NCBI RefSeq assembly: GCF_016863195.1
Contig: NZ_BOOK01000020.1
Coordinates: 124,001 to 188,000, forward strand
Direction of reading: 5' to 3'
DNA: 64,000 nt
Source of the DNA: Paraplanobispora takensis
GTDB taxonomy: Bacteria > Actinomycetota > Actinomycetes > Streptosporangiales > Streptosporangiaceae
The notes under the pieces are model-generated. The model had not been told where the DNA came from. It saw only the letters and a list, made by a program, of their open reading frames with translations, and ran no database searches. The position numbers and the translations under genes were made by a program. Each line of letters starts with the position of its first letter. Within the stretch, counting starts at the first letter, position 1. This document shows positions 41,252 through 49,922 of the stretch, piece by piece.

Positions 41252-41355
41252 GTACGGCGGCTGCGCCTGCCCCCGCCGCCGTGGCACACGCGGCGAAGGG
41301 CGCCGGGGATCGAGGTGGGCCCGACGACTCCGGGCTCGCCGGAGGATCGGGACGG

Positions 41356-41934
41356 TCAGGCCGGTCGCTCCCCGGCCTGCCGGGCCTCCCAGGACTCCCT
41401 GTCCAGGGCGTACTCGACGTCCCCGTGCTCGGAGCCCTCGATGATCTCCGGCCATTCCTGGTGGAAGGTCCGGACCAGGCGCAGACCCGACTTCTCCATC
41501 ACGCGCCGGGATCCGGCGTTGACGGTCATGGTCGAGGCGACCACCCGCCGCGCGCCCAGCTCGGTGAACCCCTTGCGGATCAGCGCCCGCGACCCCTCGG
41601 TGGCGTACCCCCGTCCCCAGGCCGAGCGGCGCAGCCGGTATCCCAGCTCGGGCTGGTCGGGCGGGTCGCCCTTCCGGGGACGGAAGTGGAACCAGCCCAG
41701 GAACTCCCCGGTGGACCTGTCCACGGCCGCCCAGAAGCCGTACCCCTCGAAGCGCTCGTAGTAGCCCAGGAACGCCGGCAGGAAGTCCTCGCGGATCTCC
41801 TCGCGCGGGGTGGGCCTGCCGCCGTTGATGAAGCGCATGACCTCCGGGTCGCCGTCGAGCTCGACCAGGTGGTCCTCGTCGGCCTCGGTGAACCGGCGCA
41901 GCACCAGGCGCTCGGTCTCCAGGAAGACGTGCAC
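41356..41934 (-). CDS. GNAT family N-acetyltransferase (RimJ/RimL type)
   Basis: The 192-residue protein starts ETERLVLRRFTEADEDHLVEL, the RimJ/RimL-like opening. The acetyl-CoA site is LGYRLRRSAWGRGYATEGSRALI, followed by TMTVNAGSRRVMEKSGLRLV. It should transfer an acetyl group from acetyl-CoA to an amine, but the substrate is unknown. The GTG start at 41934 has GAAGGAG seven bases upstream. It is alone on its strand, downstream of a LysE-type gene with a gap of 72 bases. Confidence 0.9.
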   Translation of the reverse strand: MHVFLETERLVLRRFTEADEDHLVELDGDPEVMRFINGGRPTPREEIREDFLPAFLGYYERFEGYGFWAAVDRSTGEFLGWFHFRPRKGDPPDQPELGYRLRRSAWGRGYATEGSRALIRKGFTELGARRVVASTMTVNAGSRRVMEKSGLRLVRTFHQEWPEIIEGSEHGDVEYALDRESWEARQAGERPA

Positions 41935-42006
41935 GCTTCGGCTCCTTCTCCCGGGACGGGCTCTCTGTGACGGGCTCTCGTACGGCGGGCGCCGTAGCGC
42001 GGGCGC

Positions 42007-42651
42007 TCAGGCCTTGGCGGCGGCGCTCTCACCGGTGAACGCGGCGGCGGCGCCCAGGCCCAGATAGACCAGGCCGCTGGTGAGGTCGAGCCGGCGGCGG
42101 GCGCGCACGGACCGGCGCAGGCGACCGGCCACGGCCGAGGACAGCAGGGCGTAGGCGCCGTCGCTGACCAGGCCGAGCGCGATCCAGATCACGCCGAGCA
42201 GCACGATCTGGGGGGCGATCGGTCCCGCGGCCGGGTCGGTGAACTGGGGGAGGAACGCGAGGAAGAAGATCGCCGTCTTGGGGTTGAGCACGTTGACGAC
42301 GAACCCCTCCCAGAACATGCGCGACCTGGTGGCGACCGGCGGGTCGACGGCCTCCCCGCCGTCGCGGTGGCTCATCAGCTTCCGTATGCCCAGCCAGATG
42401 AGGTAGGCCGCGCCGAGATACTTGACGATCGTGAACGCGGTCGCCGAGGCGGCGAGCAGGGCGCCGACGCCGAGCGCGGCGGCGGCCACGTGGACCATGG
42501 ATCCGAGGTGGATGCCGAGGACGGAGACCAGCCCGGCGCTCCTGCCCTGGGCGACGCTGCGCGTGACGATGTAGACGACGGCGGGCCCCGGAACGATCAT
42601 CAGGGCGAGGGTCGCGGCGGAGAAGACGGCGAGCGTGGCGAGGTCGGGCAT
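42007..42651 (-). CDS. LysE/RhtB family amino-acid exporter
   Basis: The 214-residue protein has six predicted helices and the LysE signature PGPAVVYIVTRSVAQGRSAGLVSVLGIHLGS plus NVLNPKTAIFFLAFLPQF. It exports amino acids or derivatives. The LysR regulator gene ends 35 bases upstream on the same strand, so they form a regulator-exporter operon divergent from a cysteine dioxygenase gene. A sulfur amino acid is therefore a plausible substrate (inference). Confidence 0.9.
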   Translation of the reverse strand: MPDLATLAVFSAATLALMIVPGPAVVYIVTRSVAQGRSAGLVSVLGIHLGSMVHVAAAALGVGALLAASATAFTIVKYLGAAYLIWLGIRKLMSHRDGGEAVDPPVATRSRMFWEGFVVNVLNPKTAIFFLAFLPQFTDPAAGPIAPQIVLLGVIWIALGLVSDGAYALLSSAVAGRLRRSVRARRRLDLTSGLVYLGLGAAAAFTGESAAAKA

Positions 42652-42686
42652 GACAGGATCGTAGGCACGCCCCCGCCTCGATCGCC

Positions 42687-43712
42687 TCAGATTTTCCGGC
42701 ACCTCGCCCCGGCCGGCTCTCCGGTACGGCGCGGCGGGCGGGAGGCGGTCATCTCGGCCGCCACGCAGGTCAGGGCCGCCAGCAGGGCGGTGGTGGCGGG
42801 CGGGTCGGGGGGTTCGCCGTAGGTGGCGGCGTAGATGTGGCGGGTCGAACCGGGGATCTCGGCGACGTCGACCCCGGCGTGGCGGTGGGCCTGCAGCGCC
42901 AGACCGGGCAGGGCGGTCACCCCCATCCCGGCGGCGACCAGGGCCTGGACGGCCACGATGTCGTCGCTGGTGAAGGAGATGCCCGGCTCGAAGCCGTCCT
43001 TGGCGCACAGGTCGAGCAGGTGGCTGCGGCAGCGGTCGCAGCCCGCGATCCACCGGTCGTCGCGGTGGGAGAGGAGCACACCGGCCGGTGCCGGGCGGGG
43101 ATCAACCGGGGAGAGCGCCGCGCCGGTCGGGAGGGTCTCCTCCGGGGAGAGCGCCGCGCCGGATGGACCGGCCCGATCGGGGTGGCCCGGGGTGACCAGA
43201 TAGCTGGGGTCGTCCAGGAGGTGCAGGAGACGGATGCCGTTGTCCTCCGGGGCGGTGTCGTCGTAGCGGAAGATGACCGCCACGTCCACGTAGCCCGCGC
43301 GGAGCATGCGCAGGGCCTCCGGGGGTTCGGTCTCGGTCAGGCCGAGTTCCAGGCCGGGATGCTCGCGGGCGAGCAGGGCGGCGGCCGCGGGCACGAAGGT
43401 GCCGACCGCCGAGGGGAAGGCGGTCAGCCTGACCCGGCCCGCGCGCAGGCCCACGTGGGCGGAGAGCTCGGCGGTGGCCGAGTCGACGCGGCCGACGATC
43501 TCGGTGGCCCGCTCGGCGAGCATCCGCCCGGCCTCGGTCAGCCGGATGCCCCGGCCCGCCCGCTGGACCAGTTTGGCCCCGGTCTCGGCTTCGAGCTTGG
43601 CGAGGTGGTGGCTGACCGAGGGCTGGGAGTAGTGCAGCTCCCTGGCGGCCTTGGTGACCGAGCCGTGCCGGGCGACGGCGGCCAGCACGCGAAGACGCAC
43701 GATGTCCAGCAT
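42687..43712 (-). CDS. LysR family transcriptional regulator
   Basis: The 341-residue protein has the helix-turn-helix LRVLAAVARHGSVTKAARELHYSQPSVSHHLAKLE at residues 6-40 and a LysR substrate-binding domain. About residues 185-220 hold an insert in which GAALSP occurs twice, 12 codons apart, because of a 36-bp period duplication (43106-43126 and 43142-43162). GCDRCRSHLLDLC in the effector domain carries several cysteines. It probably controls the LysE gene behind it and the divergent cysteine dioxygenase gene through the palindrome at 43726-43747. Confidence 0.92.
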   Translation of the reverse strand: MLDIVRLRVLAAVARHGSVTKAARELHYSQPSVSHHLAKLEAETGAKLVQRAGRGIRLTEAGRMLAERATEIVGRVDSATAELSAHVGLRAGRVRLTAFPSAVGTFVPAAAALLAREHPGLELGLTETEPPEALRMLRAGYVDVAVIFRYDDTAPEDNGIRLLHLLDDPSYLVTPGHPDRAGPSGAALSPEETLPTGAALSPVDPRPAPAGVLLSHRDDRWIAGCDRCRSHLLDLCAKDGFEPGISFTSDDIVAVQALVAAGMGVTALPGLALQAHRHAGVDVAEIPGSTRHIYAATYGEPPDPPATTALLAALTCVAAEMTASRPPRRTGEPAGARCRKI

Positions 43713-43725
43713 TCATCAACGGTAT

Positions 43726-43747
43726 CTATGATTCAGCGGAATCATAG
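43726..43747. promoter_or_regulatory. LysR-type operator in the divergent promoter
   Basis: CTATGATTC-AGCG-GAATCATAG is a perfect 9-bp inverted repeat and contains ATGATT-N5-GAATCAT, a T-N11-A arrangement typical of LysR-type sites. It lies 14 bases before the LysR start and about 40 before the dioxygenase start. Confidence 0.8.
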
Positions 43748-43786
43748 GCATTGGACGTCATGTATCGGGCGGCGCAGGCTTGGAGC

Positions 43787-44311
43787 ATGGCAAGCATGAC
43801 GCTCACCCGTCCCGGCCTGGCCGAACTGGTCGAAGGGCTCAGGGAGCTCACGAGCCGGTCAGGCGAGCCGCGGGCCACGGTCTTCGCGGTCGCGGACCTG
43901 CTGCGTGAACGGCTGCCCGCGCCCGAGATCCTCACCGCCGGGGAGCGCGCCGGCGATCCGGAGACCTACGTCAGGCACACCCTCCACACCGAGCCCGGCT
44001 TCTCGATCGTCGCCGTCGTCTGGCGGCCCGGCCAGCGGACCAGGCCCCACGACCACATCGCCTGGTGCGCCTTCGGCGTGCTGCAGGGCGTCGAGTACGA
44101 GACGCTCTACCGCGACGAGGGCGACCACCTGACCGAGATCGGCCACGTCGCCAACCGCGTGGGCGACGTCAGCGGGTTCGCCCCGCCCGGGGACATCCAC
44201 AAGGTCCACAACATCGGCGACACCACCGCGATCTCCCTGCACGTCTACGGCGCCGACCTCGGCGTCGAGCCCTCCAGCGTCCGCCGTACCTACGACCTGC
44301 CCATCCGCTGA
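43787..44311 (+). CDS. Cysteine dioxygenase family cupin protein
   Basis: The 174-residue cupin has the iron ligands H88 and H90 (RPHDHIAWCAFGVLQG) and H138 (HKVHNIGD), the 3-His pattern of thiol dioxygenases. It oxidises cysteine or a related thiol to the sulfinate. Several ATG codons are possible (43760, 43787, 43796); 43787 is chosen for spacing to an upstream AGG and because conserved sequence starts soon after. It is divergent from the LysR-LysE pair across a short shared promoter. Confidence 0.88.
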   Translation: MASMTLTRPGLAELVEGLRELTSRSGEPRATVFAVADLLRERLPAPEILTAGERAGDPETYVRHTLHTEPGFSIVAVVWRPGQRTRPHDHIAWCAFGVLQGVEYETLYRDEGDHLTEIGHVANRVGDVSGFAPPGDIHKVHNIGDTTAISLHVYGADLGVEPSSVRRTYDLPIR

Positions 44312-44327
44312 CCGCCGCCCGCGAGCG

Positions 44328-44909
44328 TCATCCGGCGACCCGGCCGTGCAGGAGGTCGACCAGGGTGGCGTGGACCCGTTCGATCGGGCGGCCGGGGTGC
44401 AGCGCCTTGCGCTCGATCGCCACGGTCAGCACCATGCCGAACACGGCGGTCGCCGCGGTCTCCACGTCCAGGTCCCGGCGGACCGCGCCCTCGGCCACCG
44501 CCCGGCGCAGCACGTCCGCGTAGACGCCGAGCACCTCGCGGCGGAGCCGGGCCACCGCGTCCTGCCAGGCGGTGTGCCACATCTCGGCGAGCAGCACCCG
44601 GGCGAACGCGCCGTACTCCTCGAAGAACCGCAGCTGCGCCAGGACCACCGAGTCGAGGGCGTCAAGCGCCGTCTCCCCGGCCGCGGCCCCGGACATGGCG
44701 CCGGACAGCAGGCCGACCCCGTGTTCGAGCAGGCCGGTGAAGAGCGCCTCCTTGGTGCCGAAGTTGTAGAACACGGTGCCCTTGGCCACCCCGGCCCGCT
44801 CGGCGATCGCGTCCACGGTGGTGGCGGTGTAGCCCTGCTCCGCGATCAGCTCCACCGCCGCGGTGAACAGCCTGAGCCTCGTCTCGGCCCGACGGCCGCT
44901 CACTTTCAT
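44328..44909 (-). CDS. TetR family transcriptional regulator
   Basis: The 193-residue protein has an N-terminal helix-turn-helix, TVDAIAERAGVAKGTVFYNFGTKEALF (about residues 32-58), and an all-helical C-terminal effector domain. It is the last gene of an operon with the ABC ATPase-like and YhgE/Pip genes, 14 bases after the latter. It probably represses the operon through ACTGAC-CA-GTCAGT at 48207-48220. The ATG at 44909 has no clear ribosome site, so translation may depend on coupling. Confidence 0.92.
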   Translation of the reverse strand: MKVSGRRAETRLRLFTAAVELIAEQGYTATTVDAIAERAGVAKGTVFYNFGTKEALFTGLLEHGVGLLSGAMSGAAAGETALDALDSVVLAQLRFFEEYGAFARVLLAEMWHTAWQDAVARLRREVLGVYADVLRRAVAEGAVRRDLDVETAATAVFGMVLTVAIERKALHPGRPIERVHATLVDLLHGRVAG

Positions 44910-44923
44910 ATGGCAAACGGTAG

Positions 44924-47248
44924 TCACAGGGAGAGCTCGGGGTGCAGGCGGCGCATCGACCAGGTCCGTCCCTTGTCGACGGCGTGGACGCTCAGCGCCA
45001 GCCCCAGGACGGTGAACAGGGCCAGCACCCCGCACGTCTGCCAGGCCACGGTCAGGTCGCCGCCGCTGATCAGCCGTCGCAGCGCGCTGACCACCCAGCT
45101 CATCGGCAGCCACGGCGAGATGGTCTGGAAGAACCCCGGCGAGGTCTCGATCGGGTAGGTCCCGGCGGCCGAGGTGAGCTGGAGCATCAGCAGCGCCAGC
45201 ACCGCGACGCGGCCGGGCGCGCCGAGCAGGGCGTTGACCGCCTGCACGATCGCCAGGAAGGCTGCCGCGGTCAGCAACAGGACCCCGACCACCCCCGCCC
45301 AGTGCGCGGCCTCCAGCCCGAGCCCGAACCGCAGCACCGCCAGCAGCACGCCGACCTGCGCCGACCCCAGGGCGAGACCGGGCAGCCACCCGGCCACGGC
45401 GATCCGCCAGGCGGGAGCCGTACCGGCCAGGAGCCGGGGGTTGAGGGGGCGCAGGACCATGTAGGTCACCATCGCGCCGACCCAGAGCGCCAGCGGCACG
45501 AAGAACGGCGCGAACCCGGTGCCGTAGTTGGGCACCTCGTTGACGACGTGGTTGGCCAGGGTGACCGGCTCGCTCATCATGCCGGTACGGCTCGCGCGCT
45601 CGTCCTCGCCGTAGTCGGGGATCTCCTTGGCACCGTCGGCGAGCTTCTCGCTCAGCTCGTGGGATCCGTCGGCCAGCCTGCCGAGACCCTCCCCGAGCCG
45701 GTCGAGGCCGTCGTCGAGCCTTCCGGCCCCGTCGTGCAGCCTGCCGACCCCGCTGTCCACCCGCGCGGCTCCGTCGCTGAGCTTGGTGATGCCGCCGTCG
45801 AGCCTGGTGATGCCCTCGGCGAGCCGGGCCGAGCCCTGGCCGAGCTTCACGACACCTGAGGTGATCTTGTCGTTGGCGGTCACGGCGTCGCCGAGACCCG
45901 CCTGCAGCTTCGCCGAGCCCTGGGCCAGGGCGGCGAGTCCCGTGTCGAGCTGGTTGATCTTGTCTCTGGCCTCGTCGAGCCGGCGGCCGGCGGCCGGTGC
46001 GAGCTCCGCCGTACGGCCGGCGACCTCCGAGATCCGCCGGGCGTCCCGCTGGAGCCGGGCGACGACCGAGCCGTCGCCTCCCGCGGAGGCGCTCTCCAGC
46101 CCGTGGGACACCCGCGTGGTGGACTGGACGAGCCGCTCGGCGGCGGCGCGCAGCTCCGGATCGGCCTCGGGGTCGGCGTCCAGCACGGCCAGCAGCCGCT
46201 CCGCCTGCCCCCGAGCCTGCCCGGCCTCCTGGCCGAGCGAGGCGGGCAGCGCGCCCGCGCCCTCGGCGACCAGGTCGGCGCCCCTCTCGACGGCCCGCGC
46301 GAGCGCCTGGATCCGCCCGCCGTTCTCCTGCAGGAGCGGGACGTACTTGTCGGCGGCCTGATTGATCTTCGGCACCTGGGCGTGGACCTGCTCATAGGCC
46401 TGGGCGTTGCCGTCGGCGATCTTCTCGGCGCCCGTGGAGAGGGTGCCGAGCCCCTCGCCCAGCTTCCGGGACCCGTCCGCGGCGGTCACCAGGCCCTCGG
46501 CCAGCTTGTCCGCACCGGAGGACAACGTGCCGGTGGCGGCGGTGGCGCTGTCGAGCCCCGCGGTGAGCCGGTGGGTGCCGCTCTTGGCCTGGCCGAGGCC
46601 GGTGGTCAGGGCCGTCGCGCCCTCCCCCAGCCGGCCGGTGCTGTCGAGGGCCTTCCGGTTGCCGTCGTAGAGCGTGTCCGCGCCGTCGGCGGCCTTGGCG
46701 GTGGCGTCGTGCAGCTCCCCGAAGGAGACGAAGACGCTGTCCCAGTAGTCCTTGATCGCCGTACGGCCGGCGGCCTCCTTGACCTCGGCGAACACCGCGT
46801 CGGAGATCGTGCCCATGATGTAGCTGCGGCCGGTGTCCACCGTGACGCCGAGCTCGGCTGGGGTGGGCGTGCCCTCGCCCGAGGGCGAGGCGAGGCGAGC
46901 GCTGAAGTCGGCGGGGATGGTCAGGGAGAGATAGAAGCTCCCGTCCCGGACGCCGTCGGCGGCCTGGCGGGCGTCGACCCGGTGCCAGGCGAAGACCTCG
47001 CGGTCCTGGAGCTCCTCGGCCAGGTCACGGCCCGCGTCGATCGTCTTGTCGTCCGCCCTGGCGGGGCGGTCCTCCACGACGAGCGCCACCGGGATGTTCT
47101 CCAGGTTCCCCTGCGGGTCCCAGAACGACCACAGGTACAGCCCCGCGTAGAGCAGCGGCAGCATCACCACGCCCGCCAGCGCCGCCCGGGTCAGCCGCGA
47201 CCGGGTGAACCGCCGCAGCTCCAGCCGCCCCGCCCGCAACGGCCTCAT
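44924..47248 (-). CDS. YhgE/Pip domain membrane protein with long periplasmic coiled region
   Basis: The 774-residue protein has one N-terminal helix (about residues 24-45) and an extracytoplasmic segment of about 500 residues. That segment is rich in repeated heptad-like units such as LGEGLGRLADGSHEL and DGGITKLSDGAARVDSG. Five or six C-terminal helices follow in an ABC-2-like arrangement. This is the YhgE/Pip architecture, related to phage-infection protein and to type VII/MmpL-associated exporters. It overlaps the ATPase-like gene by four bases (ATGA) and precedes the TetR gene. It probably exports a hydrophobic compound; no substrate is evident. Confidence 0.88.
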   Translation of the reverse strand: MRPLRAGRLELRRFTRSRLTRAALAGVVMLPLLYAGLYLWSFWDPQGNLENIPVALVVEDRPARADDKTIDAGRDLAEELQDREVFAWHRVDARQAADGVRDGSFYLSLTIPADFSARLASPSGEGTPTPAELGVTVDTGRSYIMGTISDAVFAEVKEAAGRTAIKDYWDSVFVSFGELHDATAKAADGADTLYDGNRKALDSTGRLGEGATALTTGLGQAKSGTHRLTAGLDSATAATGTLSSGADKLAEGLVTAADGSRKLGEGLGTLSTGAEKIADGNAQAYEQVHAQVPKINQAADKYVPLLQENGGRIQALARAVERGADLVAEGAGALPASLGQEAGQARGQAERLLAVLDADPEADPELRAAAERLVQSTTRVSHGLESASAGGDGSVVARLQRDARRISEVAGRTAELAPAAGRRLDEARDKINQLDTGLAALAQGSAKLQAGLGDAVTANDKITSGVVKLGQGSARLAEGITRLDGGITKLSDGAARVDSGVGRLHDGAGRLDDGLDRLGEGLGRLADGSHELSEKLADGAKEIPDYGEDERASRTGMMSEPVTLANHVVNEVPNYGTGFAPFFVPLALWVGAMVTYMVLRPLNPRLLAGTAPAWRIAVAGWLPGLALGSAQVGVLLAVLRFGLGLEAAHWAGVVGVLLLTAAAFLAIVQAVNALLGAPGRVAVLALLMLQLTSAAGTYPIETSPGFFQTISPWLPMSWVVSALRRLISGGDLTVAWQTCGVLALFTVLGLALSVHAVDKGRTWSMRRLHPELSL

Positions 47249-48192
47249 CGGTCTTCCTCCAGGCTCTCGTCCGCCCGCCCGGTGGAGGCGGCGTCCTCTT
47301 CGCTGTCGTCCTCCGGCTCGCCCGGTACGGCCTGCCCGCCGCCGTCGCCCGTCGGCTCGCCCGGTTCGGCCCGCTCGTCACCCCGGGCCTCGTCGTCGTC
47401 CCCCGGATCCGAGGCGGCCCCCGCCTGCCTCGGATCCGGGGAGTCCTCCGGTTCTCCCCGCTTCTCCGGCTCCTGCGAATCTTCCGGTTCGAGGAGCCCC
47501 AGGGTCGCGAGCCCTCCGAGGTCCTGCGACCCGTCCGGATCCGCGGGACAACCGGGATCGCCGGGTTCCCGCGGGGTCAGCTGCAGCGTCCGGGCCAGCG
47601 GGCTCTCGGTGCAGGAGGCGATCACCGTCAGCCCCTGTCCGGCCAGCTCCTCCAGCGTCGTCCACAGCGCCGCCCGCCGGTCGGCCGTCAGTCCCGCGTC
47701 GAGGTTGTCGACGACCAGCAGCCCGGGGCCGTCGAGCAGGGCCAGCGCGATCCCCAGGCGCATCCGCCGCTCGTGGTCGAGGTCGCGGATCAGCGTGCGG
47801 TCGTCGGGGGACAGGTCGAGGCCCGCCCGCTCCAGCGCCGCCGCGGCCCGCCGGGAGGCGGCGGTGTTCCAGAACAGTCCCCGCGCCCGCTCCCGCACGT
47901 GCTCGCGGACCGTCAGCGCCCTGTCCAGGTCGTTGACCCCCTCGACCGGGCCGAGTGCGGCGACCCGCCGGACGGCCCCGGGCCTGGCGTGCCCGGCGAC
48001 GGTGAGGACGCCCGCGGTGGGCCGCATCCGCCCGGCCAGCGTGAGCAGCAGGCCGGTACGGCCGCTGCCCGCCTGACCGGCGACGGCGGTCAGGGTCCCC
48101 GGCCCGGCGTCGAGGCCGACGTCGCGGTAGACCCAGCCGTGCCCGCCCCTCAGGGACAACCCCTCGGCGTGCACCGCGACCCCTCCGGACAT
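47245..48192 (-). CDS. Degenerate ABC transporter ATP-binding protein
   Basis: The 315-residue protein has an ABC-type nucleotide-binding fold over residues 1-205, but its motifs are altered. Walker A is GQAGSGRT, with R45 in place of lysine. Walker B is LLVVDNLD, with D162 kept and N163 in place of the catalytic glutamate. The LSGGQ signature is replaced by LDHERRMRLGIA. An acidic disordered tail of about 100 residues follows. It may bind nucleotide without normal hydrolysis. It heads the operon with the YhgE/Pip and TetR genes and starts at ATG 48192 behind GGAGGTCCG. Confidence 0.8.
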   Translation of the reverse strand: MSGGVAVHAEGLSLRGGHGWVYRDVGLDAGPGTLTAVAGQAGSGRTGLLLTLAGRMRPTAGVLTVAGHARPGAVRRVAALGPVEGVNDLDRALTVREHVRERARGLFWNTAASRRAAAALERAGLDLSPDDRTLIRDLDHERRMRLGIALALLDGPGLLVVDNLDAGLTADRRAALWTTLEELAGQGLTVIASCTESPLARTLQLTPREPGDPGCPADPDGSQDLGGLATLGLLEPEDSQEPEKRGEPEDSPDPRQAGAASDPGDDDEARGDERAEPGEPTGDGGGQAVPGEPEDDSEEDAASTGRADESLEEDR

Positions 48193-48206
48193 CGGACCTC
48201 CTTAGA

Positions 48207-48220
48207 ACTGACCAGTCAGT
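48207..48220 (-). promoter_or_regulatory. TetR-type operator before the ATPase/YhgE/TetR operon
   Basis: ACTGAC-CA-GTCAGT is a perfect 6-bp inverted repeat, 15-28 bases upstream of the first ATG, placed to block transcription. It is the likely site of the TetR protein encoded last in the operon. Confidence 0.75.
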
Positions 48221-48242
48221 ACAAAAACTAGCACAGAAAAAG

Positions 48243-48265
48243 CCCCACCCCGCGAAGGGGTGGGG
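48243..48265 (-). terminator. Terminator of the M20 peptidase gene
   Basis: CCCCACCCC-GCGAA-GGGGTGGGG forms a perfect 9-bp stem; on the minus strand it is followed by a run of T. It lies 33 bases beyond the peptidase stop. Confidence 0.9.
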
Positions 48266-48297
48266 CGTCCTCACGGCCGGCCGGCCGGCCGCTCCGG

Positions 48298-49647
48298 TCA
48301 GCCGGCGAACGCGGAGGCGTACTCCTGCAGGAAGATCGCCTCGGCGACGGCCGTACGGCGCAGCTCCTCGATGACGACCCGCTCGTTGGGCGCGTGGATC
48401 GAGGCCCCGTCGTCCTCGGCGCCGAAGAGCAGGATCTCGGCCGCGGGGAACTGCCTGACGAACGTGGAGACCAGCGGGATCGAGCCGCCGGCGCCGACGT
48501 CGCGCGGCGGGCGGCCGAAGGCGCGCTCCATGGCCCGGTTGAGGGCGGAGCGGGCGGCGCCGCCGGTGTCGGACAGGAAGCCCGAGCCGAGCGTGTAGTC
48601 GGAGAAGCCCACCTGGGCGCCCCACGGGGTGACCTGCTGCAGGAAGTCGACGATGGCCTCCACGGTCGTCTTCGGGTCGCCCGCCGGAGGGACCCGGACC
48701 GTGACGCGGGCCCTGGCCACCGCCTGGACCGCGTTGATCGCGCCGGAGACGGTCGGCACGTCCAGGCCGGTGACCGTGATGGCGTAGGAGGCCCACAGAC
48801 GGTCGGCCAGCGAGCCCGAGCCGACCAGCGAGACCCCGTCCAGCACGCCCGCCGTCTCGCGGAACTCCTCCTCCGACGGCCCGACGCCCAGGAAGGTGCC
48901 GCGCGGCAGGCCCGGGACGCGGATGTCGCCGTTGTCGTCGTGCAGGGCGCCCAGCATGCGGATCAGCGCGGCCAGGGCGTCCGGGGCGGCGCCGCCGAAC
49001 GAGCCGCTGTGCAGCGACTCCTTCAGGGTGCGCACCTCGATGGTGAAGGCGCCCATGCCGCGCAGCGAGGTGGTCACCGCCGGGTCGCCCACGCGCGGGT
49101 TGCCGGTGTCGGCGACGATGATCGCGTCGGCCCTGAGCAGCTCGGGGTGGCGCTCGACGAAGGCCTCCAGGCGCTCGCCGGCGTACTCCTCCTGGCCCTC
49201 GATGATGACCTTGATCCCCACCGGGAACCGGCCCTGGAAGGCGCGCAGCGCGGCGACGTGGGAGATGACGCCGGACTTGTCGTCGGCGGCGCCGCGGCCG
49301 TAGACCGCGCCGTCGATCTCCGTCGGCTCGAAGGCGGGGGTGTTCCACAGGGCCGGGTCGCCCGGGGGCTGGACGTCGTAGTGCGCGTAGAGCAGCACGG
49401 TCGGCGCGCCGGGGGGAGCGGGGGCCTCGCCGTAGACGGCGGGAAAACTCCCGTCGACCGGGATCTGCCGGACCTCGGGCAGCCCGGCGCCGCGCAGCAG
49501 TTCCTCGGTCGCCGCGGCGGCGGCGTGCACGGGCTCCTCGGGGTGGCCGGGGAAGGCCACGGAGGGGATGGAGACGAGCCGCTTGAGGTCTTCGACTGCC
49601 CGGGGGAGGCCCGCGGCGACGGCGCCTTCGATCTCGTCAGGTGTCAC
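48298..49647 (-). CDS. M20 family metallopeptidase (dipeptidase)
   Basis: The 449-residue protein has the di-zinc ligands in order: AHYDVQPPG (His), GRGAADDKSG (bridging Asp), EGQEEYAGE (Glu-Glu), IVADTGN (Asp) and SIHAPNERV (His). The inserted dimerisation domain lies between. It hydrolyses dipeptides or acylated amino acids in the cytoplasm. GTG 49647 is preferred because GAGGGA lies 5 bases upstream; ATG 49662 is in frame but has no ribosome site. It is a single-gene unit with a strong terminator. Confidence 0.93.
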   Translation of the reverse strand: MTPDEIEGAVAAGLPRAVEDLKRLVSIPSVAFPGHPEEPVHAAAAATEELLRGAGLPEVRQIPVDGSFPAVYGEAPAPPGAPTVLLYAHYDVQPPGDPALWNTPAFEPTEIDGAVYGRGAADDKSGVISHVAALRAFQGRFPVGIKVIIEGQEEYAGERLEAFVERHPELLRADAIIVADTGNPRVGDPAVTTSLRGMGAFTIEVRTLKESLHSGSFGGAAPDALAALIRMLGALHDDNGDIRVPGLPRGTFLGVGPSEEEFRETAGVLDGVSLVGSGSLADRLWASYAITVTGLDVPTVSGAINAVQAVARARVTVRVPPAGDPKTTVEAIVDFLQQVTPWGAQVGFSDYTLGSGFLSDTGGAARSALNRAMERAFGRPPRDVGAGGSIPLVSTFVRQFPAAEILLFGAEDDGASIHAPNERVVIEELRRTAVAEAIFLQEYASAFAG

Positions 49648-49662
49648 GACGTTCCCTCGCAT

Positions 49663-49922
49663 CTATCTCACTATGTGGTCGGACTAATTGGAGCACAGCG
49701 GCGGGTGCCGCCGCCCGCACCCCATCCTCCCGCCCGGGACGCCGCCGCGGGACGGGCCGCGCCACACGCTGGATCTTCGTAGGGCTGGGTCGCGGATTTC
49801 GTCGTCGTTACAAGACCGTTTTGCGGATTCCGAGGTTCTTACACGATGAATCTACGTTTTCACTTGGCAAGCGTGCCTTCGGCATGCACACTGTGGGAAG
49901 CCCAGCTCACTGAGGGAAGATT
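49663..49922 (+). promoter_or_regulatory. Leader region upstream of the aminotransferase-ald pair
   Basis: This 260-base gap has no gene. Its right half (49790-49870) is relatively AT-rich for this genome and likely holds the promoter. GCGTGCC-TTC-GGCATGC (49871-49887) makes a small hairpin, and GAGGG at 49912 is the ribosome site. Confidence 0.4.
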
